Below are positions 51,860-60,482 of a DNA stretch of 64,000 nucleotides, piece by piece. The DNA is taken from positions 62,001 through 126,000 of the forward strand of contig DEAE01000024.1 of NCBI GenBank assembly GCA_002347025.1, written 5' to 3'. The DNA is from Acidobacteria bacterium UBA2990 (GTDB lineage Bacteria > Acidobacteriota > Vicinamibacteria > Vicinamibacterales > UBA8438). Position numbers and translations under genes: made by a program. Every line of letters begins with the position of its first letter. Within the stretch, counting starts at the first letter, position 1. Under the pieces are notes generated by a model. That model ran no database searches and had not been told where the DNA came from. It was given only the letters and a program-made list of their open reading frames with translations.

Positions 51860-54319
51860 TCAGTCTCTTAGTTCGGCGATAGTGACGCCACTTCCACCTT
51901 CCTCAGGAGGAGCTAGGGACACCTGTTTTATTAAGGGGTGTGCCTGCAGGTAGCCGCCGATTGCCTGTCTGAGTTGGCCGGTGCCGTGACCGTGAATAAA
52001 CCGTACAGTCCGTTGTTCGCTCATTAGAACTTGGTCAAGGTGTTTCTCGATTCTCGATAGTGCATCATCAACCCGATACCCGATCAAATTCAACTCGTCG
52101 AGAGAGTGCTTCTGGTCTTTTACGTGGATTTCAACGTTCGAACGTTTTTCAGAGGAGGAATACATCTGTCCTGTTGCTCTTAGCGACTTCAGCGCTATTT
52201 GTAAGCGTTTGCCGTCGATCTCAACCTCTGCATCGGCCTTTCTCATTGAGACTACGGTTCCTTCTATGCCGAGAGTCGTTACCTTAACCAAGGCTCCGAT
52301 GCTGATCTTCGGCTCGCTGACCAAGCCTTGGGCCGTGGCCGCTACGGCGGTCGTATTCCGGAAGCTGTCTGCAATCTTGGTAAGTGCGGCGTGTGTCTCG
52401 GCCCGCAACGTGCCATGCTCACCTGTTGAAAGCGGTTTCTCTTGGGTGGCAGCCCGCTGAGTTGCTCTTCGCTCTAGTGACGTGGCCCTGTTGCGCAATG
52501 TGCTAATCACACCGTCGATTTCCTTTCTAGCTGAGAGAACCCTAGTATTCAGTGTTTCTTTGAGACTCTCTAAATTCTGCTGCTCTAGTTGTTGAAGCTT
52601 GGTCTCACGCTTAGACAGCCAGGTGGACCTCTGTGCGAGTTCCGTCTCCTTTCGGCGGAGAGTATCTCTCAATTCGTTGAGCTGCTGTCTGTCCTGCTCC
52701 AATTGATCCAGGTGGTCAGCCAGCTGGGTTTCTCGATTTCCTCTTAGTTTAGTCGCTGCTTCGATAACGCTCGAGTCCAGTCCGAGTCTTCCTGCTATTT
52801 CCAATGCTAAACTTCTTCCTGTTGAACCGTAGGCCAGCCGGTAAGTTGGAGCGAATGTGTCTGGATCGAAACCGAAAGCGGCACATGTTACTCCGGCAGT
52901 TGTAGCAGCGTATGACTTCAAAGAGTCATCATGAGTTGTGGCTATAACATGGGCACCTCGTTCCCGAAAATGCCCAATCATTGCCCGTCCTAGAGCACTA
53001 CCCTCGACTGGATCGGTGCCAGCGCCAATTTCGTCTAGCAGGATCAATGCTGGAAGCGCCAAGAGGCGGTCCATGGTTACGATATTAGCGATGTGCCCAG
53101 AAAATGTGCTTAGGTTTGAAGCAAGTGACTGCTCATCGCCGATATCCGCGAACACCGTTCGGAAGACAGGCAGACGGGACTCCCGTCCGGCCGGGATATG
53201 TAGCCCAGCTTGAGTCATTAGGACGAGTAGCCCAGCGGTCTTTAATGCGACGGTTTTCCCACCGGTGTTTGGGCCCGTTACGATCAAGGCTTGTGTTGGA
53301 GGGTTGATTGTAAGGTTGAGAGGCACAGGTTCAACCGATGATCTCTCTGGTGGGGATTGCCCCAACCTATCCAGAACTGATTTCATCAGCAACGGATGTC
53401 GAGCTGCTTTCAGTTCCAGGTCTTGGTTATTCACTACTCTGGGTTCGCAGCTTTCTGTGGCCCTGGAAAAGGCAGCTCGTGCCTGAACACTATCAACCTC
53501 AGTAGCTGTCAGCAAAGTCCGACGGAGGTCAGAGGCTCGTCGTCGAAACATTGACGATAGTAGTAGCAGCACGCGCCGAATTTCGTCCTGTTCTTTCTCT
53601 TCAAGGCGGACGATCTCGTTGTTGAGGTCAACCGTGCTGAGTGGTTCGAGAAATAAACTTGCACCACTTGAGGACGATCCGTGAACGATACCTGGAATGG
53701 CAGCTCGGTGCTCTGAGCGTACCACCAACACAAACCTCCCGTTTCGTTCGGTTACGATGTTCTCTTGAAGATATTTAGCCGTGTCGCGCCCACGCAAGTA
53801 GGATTCCAGGTTGCCTCGTAGCCGATTGCGTTGCCGGCCAAGGCGGCTTCGGATGGTTCTGAGTTCGGGGCTAGCGTTGTCGGCAACCTGGCCGTTGATG
53901 TCCAATTTCTCGTGAATCTCTGTGCATTCTCTTTCCCAGTTTGCGCAACCTTTCGCAATCGTCGACAAGGCTGGATACGGCCCGCCTTTGGATTCGGCAA
54001 GCCCCTTACAGGCCCTCTCGATAGACTCCACGAAAGTAGATAATTGAAGCAGGTGAGTTGGGGAAAGGGCGTGGGATTCGATAGCTATTTCATGAAGAAT
54101 TTGGTCGAGGTCTCTGGGAGATTGAAGCTCGAAACCACCGTTTTCTTCCAAGAAACGGACACCCTCAGTGGTGATGGCAAGCTCCCGTCTGATGGACCCC
54201 TCGTCAGTAAGGGGGTGTAATTTGTGCAAGTTGGCTGCCCCCAGCGGTGTCAGCGCGTAACTTGCTACTGCCTCGACTATTTTGTCGAACTCGAGCAGAT
54301 TTAGGGCACTCGCGTGCAT
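51860..54319 (-). CDS. mutS2: Endonuclease MutS2
   Basis: An 819-residue MutS-family ATPase. N-terminal lever and clamp helices replace the mismatch-binding domain, the ATPase has Walker A TGPNTGGKTVALKT (about 345) and Walker B LILLDEIGAGTDPVEGSAL, followed by a long coiled coil and a C-terminal Smr nuclease domain (EVHVKDQ-like segment and FIHGHGTGQLRQAIGGYL). Known members suppress recombination or rescue collided ribosomes. The gene is 60 nt upstream of dnaG on the same strand. Confidence 0.95.
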   Translation of the reverse strand: MHASALNLLEFDKIVEAVASYALTPLGAANLHKLHPLTDEGSIRRELAITTEGVRFLEENGGFELQSPRDLDQILHEIAIESHALSPTHLLQLSTFVESIERACKGLAESKGGPYPALSTIAKGCANWERECTEIHEKLDINGQVADNASPELRTIRSRLGRQRNRLRGNLESYLRGRDTAKYLQENIVTERNGRFVLVVRSEHRAAIPGIVHGSSSSGASLFLEPLSTVDLNNEIVRLEEKEQDEIRRVLLLLSSMFRRRASDLRRTLLTATEVDSVQARAAFSRATESCEPRVVNNQDLELKAARHPLLMKSVLDRLGQSPPERSSVEPVPLNLTINPPTQALIVTGPNTGGKTVALKTAGLLVLMTQAGLHIPAGRESRLPVFRTVFADIGDEQSLASNLSTFSGHIANIVTMDRLLALPALILLDEIGAGTDPVEGSALGRAMIGHFRERGAHVIATTHDDSLKSYAATTAGVTCAAFGFDPDTFAPTYRLAYGSTGRSLALEIAGRLGLDSSVIEAATKLRGNRETQLADHLDQLEQDRQQLNELRDTLRRKETELAQRSTWLSKRETKLQQLEQQNLESLKETLNTRVLSARKEIDGVISTLRNRATSLERRATQRAATQEKPLSTGEHGTLRAETHAALTKIADSFRNTTAVAATAQGLVSEPKISIGALVKVTTLGIEGTVVSMRKADAEVEIDGKRLQIALKSLRATGQMYSSSEKRSNVEIHVKDQKHSLDELNLIGYRVDDALSRIEKHLDQVLMSEQRTVRFIHGHGTGQLRQAIGGYLQAHPLIKQVSLAPPEEGGSGVTIAELRD

Positions 54320-54468
54320 CGGGGTCAGGGTGACCGGATTGGATCGATCCTCAACCAGCTCTTGATGAGGATCAATCGACCGACTACCGGCCGGAACCAG
54401 GGTTTTACTCCTGTTAGGTTAAATAGCTAGACGTAACCAATCATTTTATTACAGATAAGATTATGTCT

Positions 54469-55284
54469 TCAAGCTTCGGAAGGGCTGTCCATTTGATTGA
54501 CAATGCTAGCGAAGGCCCCAGCACCAAAGCCATTGTCTATGTTGACCACTGTCACGCCGTTCGCACAGCTGTTCAGCATAGACAAGAGTGCAGCGATTCC
54601 TCCGAAACCCGTGCCGTAGCCTACGCTGGTAGGAACGGCAATTACTGGCGCCGAGACCAGCCCACCTACAACGCTGGCGAGAGCGCCTTCCATGCCAGCT
54701 ACTACGATTATGACCCTAGCTTGTTGAAGTGTTGAATGTTGGGCGAGCAAGCGGTGCAGACCGGCCACACCTACATCGTAAAGGCGTGTAACACGATTGC
54801 CCATGACTTCGGCGGTGACGACTGCTTCTTCAGCGACAATTTGGTCGGCTGTGCCGGCGCTTATGACGAGGAGGTTGCCCAGCTTCCCGCTATGCTCGTC
54901 AATGTTATGGCTGATGATTCGAGCAGTCTCATGAAAGACTAGGTTGTCTATTCGCTCTCGCACTGTTTCGAAAGTTTCTCGGTTGGTCCTGGTGATTAGT
55001 AGATTATGACCGGCGTCAATTATCTTGGTAGCGATTTCAGTGATTTGGCTAGGGCTTTTTCCCTCGCCAAAAATTACCTCAGGAAAGCCTTGACGGATTG
55101 CTCGATGATGGTCGACTCGAGCGAATCCGAGATTTTCAAACGGCGAGCGACGCATCGACTCGATCAACTGATTTTCAGCCGTTTTTACCTCGACGGTGCC
55201 ACTGCGTACCTGTTCCAGTAAAGTTCTTATTTGATTAGGTTGCATGATGCATTTGGTGTCGAGGTCTGTATTCCTCTCATCCAT
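54469..55284 (-). CDS. larB: LarB-like pyridinium-3,5-biscarboxylic acid mononucleotide synthase
   Basis: A 271-residue protein with an N-terminal arm and a C-terminal domain related to AIR carboxylase PurE (about 130-255). Segments GFARVDHHRAIRQGFPEVIFGEGKSP and VVAGMEGALASVVGGLVSAPVIAVPTSVGYGTGFGG are characteristic of LarB rather than PurE. LarB carboxylates nicotinic acid adenine dinucleotide in synthesis of the nickel-pincer cofactor of lactate racemase. larC, larE and larA are not in the window. An internal ATG at 55245 is an alternative start. Confidence 0.85.
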   Translation of the reverse strand: MDERNTDLDTKCIMQPNQIRTLLEQVRSGTVEVKTAENQLIESMRRSPFENLGFARVDHHRAIRQGFPEVIFGEGKSPSQITEIATKIIDAGHNLLITRTNRETFETVRERIDNLVFHETARIISHNIDEHSGKLGNLLVISAGTADQIVAEEAVVTAEVMGNRVTRLYDVGVAGLHRLLAQHSTLQQARVIIVVAGMEGALASVVGGLVSAPVIAVPTSVGYGTGFGGIAALLSMLNSCANGVTVVNIDNGFGAGAFASIVNQMDSPSEA

Positions 55285-55481
55285 TGGCTCCCATTGAGAA
55301 TCGCTCTATGCACTGTTTCTATCTTACACATCGAAAGGAGTCTCAGTCCTTGTTATCTTGATAATCTATGCGTGTATGAAAATGGGTGACTCGGAGTGAG
55401 GGTTCAACGCGGCCGACATGTTTGCAGAGTAGCAGGTTGTTTGCGCACTACTCGTCAGGAACACTATCCTCGGAGAGGACC

Positions 55482-56618
55482 ATGGGACGACCAATGGCTG
55501 TAGAGGGGCTCGAAGGCGTTGTGGCAACTACATCGAGAATCTGTTACCTCGATGGACAGAGAGGAGTACTAGCGTATTGTGGTTACGATATCCATGACTT
55601 AGCTCGCCTTACTAGCTTTGAGGAGGTTTGTTACCTGCTTTGGCAAGGTCGGCTACCAACACGACCGGAATTGGGTGACTTGCAAACCGAGTTGTCTCGT
55701 TATCGCGAGTTACCCGACCCTGTTGTGAGAGCTCTGAAGTTGCTACCTCATGGCTCGGCGATGGATGCTGTTCGGACAGGCATTTCTCTTCTGGCTCACT
55801 ATGACCCAGACACGGGAGACGGTTCACCTAGTGCTATGCGACGTAAAGCGGTGCGTCTGACAGCGCAGGTTGGCAGTCTCGTGGCGACCTTAGGGCGATT
55901 AGCTTCAGGTGGTGCTCCGATACAGCCAGACCCTGTTCTTGGTCATGCGGCTAGCTTCCTTTATTTGCTGACTGGTGAGCGGCCGACTGGTCTAGCGGTC
56001 AGAGCGATCGACACCGCTCTTGTTCTTCATGCTGATCACGAGCTAAATGCTTCGACCTTTGCGGCCCGAGTTGCTGCTGCCACATTAACTGATATTCATT
56101 CGGCTATTGTGGCTGGAGTGACGGCTCTGAAGGGACCCCTGCATGGTGGTGCCAATGCCGAAGTGATGAAGATGCTTGTTGCCATTGGTGAGGATGCTGA
56201 CGATGCGAGGGTCGATGCTGCGATTCGAGGAATGTTGGCTCGTAAGCAGAAAATTCCTGGGTTCGGGCACCGTGTTTACCGAACCGAAGACCCTCGAGCT
56301 ACCCATTTGAGACAGATGTCTCGCGACTTGGGGTTGGAGAAAGGTCAAGCTCAGTGGTTTCGGATTTCAGAGCGTATCGAGAAAATCATGAAGGAGGATA
56401 CAGGTATTAACGCCAATGTTGATTTTTATTCTGCCTCGACTTACCACACCCTAGGGATCGCTACAGATCTTTTCACACCTATTTTTGTCGCGAGTAGGGT
56501 TGCTGGCTGGATTGCCCATGCCCTTGAGCAGTATTCGAACAACCGCCTAATCAGACCCCGTGCGGACTACATTGGTCCTGAATACCCTCAAGCGGTCGTC
56601 CGTCTGGGTGAGCGGTAG
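55482..56618 (+). CDS. Citrate synthase
   Basis: A 378-residue citrate (or 2-methylcitrate) synthase. The ATG at 55482, with GGAG 6 nt upstream, gives the normal family length; a GTG at 55386 would add 32 unrelated residues. It begins GLEGVVATTSRICYLDGQRGVLAYCGYDIHDLA. Catalytic residues lie in LHADHELNAST and KGPLHGGANAEVM (histidines) and INANVDFYSA (aspartate); PGFGHRVYRTEDPRA binds substrate. It condenses oxaloacetate with acetyl-CoA. Divergent from larB. Citrate versus methylcitrate preference cannot be told by eye. Confidence 0.93.
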   Translation: MGRPMAVEGLEGVVATTSRICYLDGQRGVLAYCGYDIHDLARLTSFEEVCYLLWQGRLPTRPELGDLQTELSRYRELPDPVVRALKLLPHGSAMDAVRTGISLLAHYDPDTGDGSPSAMRRKAVRLTAQVGSLVATLGRLASGGAPIQPDPVLGHAASFLYLLTGERPTGLAVRAIDTALVLHADHELNASTFAARVAAATLTDIHSAIVAGVTALKGPLHGGANAEVMKMLVAIGEDADDARVDAAIRGMLARKQKIPGFGHRVYRTEDPRATHLRQMSRDLGLEKGQAQWFRISERIEKIMKEDTGINANVDFYSASTYHTLGIATDLFTPIFVASRVAGWIAHALEQYSNNRLIRPRADYIGPEYPQAVVRLGER

Positions 56619-56647
56619 TCACTGAACTTGAAATATAAGGCACGTTC

Positions 56648-56653
56648 TATAAT
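56648..56653 (+). promoter_or_regulatory. Candidate -10 element just upstream of lepA
   Basis: A perfect TATAAT lies 11 nt before the lepA ATG (56665). The leader would be only about 4-5 nt, and no Shine-Dalgarno precedes the ATG. The -35 region is weak. This suggests a nearly leaderless transcript, though read-through from the citrate synthase gene is also possible. Confidence 0.4.
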
Positions 56654-56664
56654 GCGTTTCGTCC

Positions 56665-58467
56665 ATGGATCAGAGATTAATTAGAAATTTTTCAATCATC
56701 GCGCATATCGATCACGGCAAGTCAACGCTGGCGGATCGTTTCTTAGAGCTAACTGGGGCTCTCCGTCCGAGAGAGATGGAGGCGCAAATGCTTGATGCGA
56801 TGGACCTCGAGCGTGAACGGGGTATCACTATTAAGGCTCACGCTGTCAGGTTGACCTATACCCCGAAGGGAGGAGTGCCGCATGTTCTCAACCTCATCGA
56901 CACTCCAGGACATGTAGATTTTTCTTACGAGGTGACCCGCGCACTAACAGCATGTGAGGGAGCGGTGTTACTAGTTGATGCTTCCCAAGGGGTCGAAGCG
57001 CAGACGGTCGCGAATGCGTACCTAGCCGTCGACCAGGACCTCGAAATTGTACCAGTTGTGAACAAGATCGATTTGCCGGGAGCACAGCCTATGGAAACGA
57101 CCCGTCAAATTGAAGAAATCGTTGGCCTTGATGCTACGGATGCCATCATGGCGAGTGCAAAGGACGGTGCAGGAGCTCGAGATGTTCTGGACGCGATCGT
57201 GGCCCGCGTGCCGGCACCAGATGGTGATCAGAGCGCTCCACTCAAGGGTTTGATTTTTGACTCTTGGTACGATTCGTACCGTGGAGTGGTGGTCTTGATT
57301 CGGGTGGTCGATGGGGTAATCAAGCCAAAGATGAAGGTCCGCCTGATGGCCAAGGGCCAGGATTACGAAGTTGAACAGGTGGGAGTGTTTTCTCCGAAGC
57401 CTCAAGTGGTTGGGCAGCTCGGGGTGGGAGAGGTTGGTTTCGTTATAGCTGGTATAAAGACCGTCAGCGATGCTCAGATTGGCGATACCCTGACGGAAGC
57501 ATCACGGGTCACTGACGAGGCCTGTGTAGGGTTTACCGAGATGAAGCCGATGGTTTTTGCTGGTCTTTATCCGGTTGAAGGGCACCAATACGGAGAGCTG
57601 CGAGAAGCACTCGAAAAGTTACGGCTGAACGACTCTTCGTTTTTCTTTGAACCAGAGACTTCTACTGCTTTGGGGTTTGGATTTCGCTGTGGTTTTCTTG
57701 GGTTGTTGCACCTCGAGATCATCCAGGAGCGTCTTGAGCGAGAGTATGACATGGAACTGGTTACAACCGCCCCAGGCGTTCTGTATCGTGTGACGACAAC
57801 TGATGGGGAAATCTCTGAGGTTGATAGCCCGGCTAAGTTGCCTGATGCTGGGTTGATTGCGGAACTCCAGGAGCCTGTTATCACTGCGATGATACTCACA
57901 CCGACAGATTATGTTGGTGGCATCCTGCAACTGTGTCAGGACAAGCGTGGGCTGCAGAAGGGCCTTGAGTATTTGGCAACTCACCGTGTCATGATCACTT
58001 ACGAACTTCCGTTTAATGAGGTTGTCCTCGACTTTTATGACAAATTAAAGACCCTCTCGCGCGGGTACGCCTCACTGGACTACCATGTGACCGGATACTG
58101 GAAATCGCCGCTCGTTAAACTAGATTTACAGGTCAATGGAGATCCGGTAGATGCTTTATCGACCATAGTCCACAAAGAATCAGCATATACGCGCGGTCGT
58201 GCACTTGCCGTCAAGCTACGAAAGCTGATCCCGAGGCAGATGTTTGAGGTTGCAATACAGGCAACTATTGGTGGCCGGATCATCGCTCGTGAGTCGGTCA
58301 AGGCGTTACGGAAGAATGTCTTGGCCAAATGTTATGGTGGTGACATTAGCCGTAAACGCAAGTTGCTTGAAAAGCAGAAGGAAGGCAAGCGGCGGATGAA
58401 GCGTGTCGGAAGAGTTGAAATTCCTCAGGAAGCATTTTTGGCAGTCTTGACTGTGGATTCAGAATAG
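56665..58467 (+). CDS. lepA: Elongation factor 4 (LepA)
   Basis: A 600-residue translational GTPase that back-translocates or remodels ribosomes. G1 AHIDHGKST (about 13-21), switch I RERGITIKAHAVRL, G3 DTPGHVDFSYEV, G4 NKID, and the LepA-specific C-terminal domain from about 490 (ARESVKALRKNVLAKCYGGDISRKRKLLEKQKEGKRRMKRVGRVEIPQEAF). Full length. It is followed by lepB, the ancient lepA-lepB pair. Confidence 0.98.
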   Translation: MDQRLIRNFSIIAHIDHGKSTLADRFLELTGALRPREMEAQMLDAMDLERERGITIKAHAVRLTYTPKGGVPHVLNLIDTPGHVDFSYEVTRALTACEGAVLLVDASQGVEAQTVANAYLAVDQDLEIVPVVNKIDLPGAQPMETTRQIEEIVGLDATDAIMASAKDGAGARDVLDAIVARVPAPDGDQSAPLKGLIFDSWYDSYRGVVVLIRVVDGVIKPKMKVRLMAKGQDYEVEQVGVFSPKPQVVGQLGVGEVGFVIAGIKTVSDAQIGDTLTEASRVTDEACVGFTEMKPMVFAGLYPVEGHQYGELREALEKLRLNDSSFFFEPETSTALGFGFRCGFLGLLHLEIIQERLEREYDMELVTTAPGVLYRVTTTDGEISEVDSPAKLPDAGLIAELQEPVITAMILTPTDYVGGILQLCQDKRGLQKGLEYLATHRVMITYELPFNEVVLDFYDKLKTLSRGYASLDYHVTGYWKSPLVKLDLQVNGDPVDALSTIVHKESAYTRGRALAVKLRKLIPRQMFEVAIQATIGGRIIARESVKALRKNVLAKCYGGDISRKRKLLEKQKEGKRRMKRVGRVEIPQEAFLAVLTVDSE

Positions 58468-58530
58468 CTTCATTGCACTGAGTCCCAAGTGGTCCACGAA
58501 TTTGAGACAGAAAATTAAGGACGCCTAATT

Positions 58531-59208
58531 ATGTCGTTCAAGAAGTCGGTTGCTCGGGAATATTTTGAATCCATGGTCATTGCGGTCATCATGGCTTTGT
58601 TTGTCCGAACTTGGGCGGTCCAGGCTTTTAAAATTCCCACGGGCTCGATGGAACTGAACCTGCTTGTAGGTGATCATCTGCTGGTGAACAAGTTCGTTTA
58701 TGCTCCTTCGGTTACTTGGTTCGAGCGATCGTTATTACCAATGGGCGAAGTTGAGAGGGGTGATGTGCTGGTATTCAAGTATCCTCAGGATCCAGAGCGA
58801 GATTTTATTAAACGTGTCGTTGGGTTACCTGGTGAAACCATCGAATTGCGTCGTTCTCGGGTGTTGATTGACGGTGAGTTGATCGAAGAGCCATATCTCG
58901 ACCTGATGCGACCAGGAGGTCGACTGCCACCGGATCTTATGGGTACCTTTGGGCCGATGTTTGTGCCTGAAGGACATGTTTTCATGATGGGAGACAATCG
59001 GGGTGATTCTCAGGATAGTCGCTATTGGGGGTCGCTCCCGCTTGACCATGTCAAGGGCCGAGCGTTTGTGCTCTATTGGTCCTACGATGCGGATAGTGAG
59101 TTCTATGCTGATGTGGGCATTGGGGCAACGGCGAGGCGGATTTTCTCGGCTGTTACTCATTTCTTCACCCGAACCCGCTGGGACCGGCTACTCATGTCCG
59201 TGGACTAA
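58531..59208 (+). CDS. lepB: Signal peptidase I
   Basis: A 225-residue membrane protease with one N-terminal transmembrane helix (about 12-33) and a periplasmic catalytic domain. The nucleophile is Ser39 (KIPTGSMELNLLVGDHLLVNKF), the general base Lys94 (DFIKRVVGLPGETIEL), and box E is GDNRGDSQDSRYWG. It removes signal peptides from exported proteins such as the cytochrome and VWFA proteins in this window. An AAGGA ribosome site precedes the ATG, 63 nt after lepA. Confidence 0.96.
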   Translation: MSFKKSVAREYFESMVIAVIMALFVRTWAVQAFKIPTGSMELNLLVGDHLLVNKFVYAPSVTWFERSLLPMGEVERGDVLVFKYPQDPERDFIKRVVGLPGETIELRRSRVLIDGELIEEPYLDLMRPGGRLPPDLMGTFGPMFVPEGHVFMMGDNRGDSQDSRYWGSLPLDHVKGRAFVLYWSYDADSEFYADVGIGATARRIFSAVTHFFTRTRWDRLLMSVD

Positions 59209-59623
59209 CACTCGTTGACGTTGGTCTAGTGGTTGGTTAGTCAGGTAGGCGTTTAACGGCCAAGACTGCTTGCTCGCTGTGGGTGATACGACGGGTTTAT
59301 AATTGGTATCTTAAGTTCGCTTGATAATAACTTTGTTAGCCCGTCGTTAATCTTGCCCTCAACGGATGGTTGAGTTAGTTGGACTCGTGGTCTGGCGTCT
59401 CTTGGCCTGGCCAGTTCTGTTCGGGGCTCCGGTGTCAACTGCGATTACAGCTGAACATTGCAACGATAAGAGTGCAGGTGCAAAACAGAAGCTTGATTCA
59501 GAACCATCCGCTCTGACTTATTCAGTGGGGGATCACAAGTTTGATAGTTAAGAATTCTTGTTGAACATTGAGTGGATGCCCTGATGTTTTAGGTGTGCTT
59601 GGAGGAGGTCGGTTATTACCCCG
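59209..59623. other. Convergent intergenic region between lepB and the YggS gene
   Basis: 415 bases. An 8-bp inverted repeat ACGACGGG/CCCGTCGT (59288-59295 and 59340-59347) has a 44-nt AT-rich loop. A 61-codon frame at 59366-59551 begins with a hydrophobic stretch and could encode a tiny exported protein, but it lacks a ribosome site and any recognisable family, so I do not call it. No clear terminator. Confidence 0.4.
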
Positions 59624-60355
59624 TTACTTGGATTTGGTCGTCCGCCGTCCGAAAATGGCTGTACCAATTCGGACCATAGTGGCACCTTCTTCTACAGCCA
59701 CCTCGAGGTCGTGGCTCATGCCCATAGATAGATGATCGAGTTGCACCACATCAGGCTCGTTTGAACGAAGCTCGTCCCGTAGCTCCCTCAAGGCTCTAAA
59801 GTAGGGGCGGGTCTTCTCGGGATTCTCGGACCATGGTGGAATGGTCATGAGGCCCTTAATCTTGGCAAACTGGCATTCCCTAGCATAATCAAGTATGCGG
59901 TAGATTTCCGGTTTGGATGCACCGTGCTTGGTTGATTCTCCAGAGATGTCAGCTTGGATCAAAAGGTTGATCAGCCGACCAGAGTCTGCAGCTGCACTGT
60001 TCAAGCGGCGAAGCAGCTCCACGCTGTTCAGTGAGTGGACCCAATCGAAAGCTATTGCCTTACGTGCCTTGTTGGACTGCAGGTGTCCGATGAAGTGCCA
60101 GTATGCTTGCTGCTTGGCTATTGCTTGTTTGTGTAACGCTTCTTGTATTTTGTTCTCTCCGAGATCGATTAAGCCGGCTGAGATAGCTGCTTCGACGTGA
60201 CCGATACTGAAGGTTTTGGTAACTGCGATTAGACGAATGTCTGTTGCTTTTCGACCGACGCTAGTGGCGGCTAGACTGATCCGTTTTTTCACTGCAACTA
60301 TGTTGGCTGTCAGGGTAATTGTTGGATCTGTCATTAGAATGTTTTGTTCGGTCAT
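59624..60355 (-). CDS. YggS-family pyridoxal-phosphate homeostasis protein
   Basis: A 243-residue single-domain alanine-racemase-like barrel protein. The ATG at 60355 (weak AGG upstream) gives normal family length; an in-frame TTG at 60493 would overlap the helicase gene. The PLP lysine is in RLIAVTKTFSIGHVEAAI, followed by GENKIQEALHKQ, WHFIGHLQSNKARK, HSLNSVELLRRL, the phosphate-binding LSMGMSHDLEVAVEEGATMVRIGTAIFG near the C-terminus. It buffers PLP and has no known catalytic reaction. Confidence 0.93.
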   Translation of the reverse strand: MTEQNILMTDPTITLTANIVAVKKRISLAATSVGRKATDIRLIAVTKTFSIGHVEAAISAGLIDLGENKIQEALHKQAIAKQQAYWHFIGHLQSNKARKAIAFDWVHSLNSVELLRRLNSAAADSGRLINLLIQADISGESTKHGASKPEIYRILDYARECQFAKIKGLMTIPPWSENPEKTRPYFRALRELRDELRSNEPDVVQLDHLSMGMSHDLEVAVEEGATMVRIGTAIFGRRTTKSK

Positions 60356-60482
60356 TGCCTGATGAGGTTCAATGCAACTAGAGGCTATAGGGCTCCTGCG
60401 AAGCAATCGCTCAACATAGGAAGAATACTTCGAGATATCTATCTTTCTAGTCTTTTGTTCCTGGGTTAATGGGCTTGTCGTC

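Noticed and set aside
59366..59551. 61-codon frame with hydrophobic N-terminus between lepB and the YggS gene
   Set aside because: No ribosome site, no recognisable family and no operon partner; kept only as a remark in the intergenic entry.
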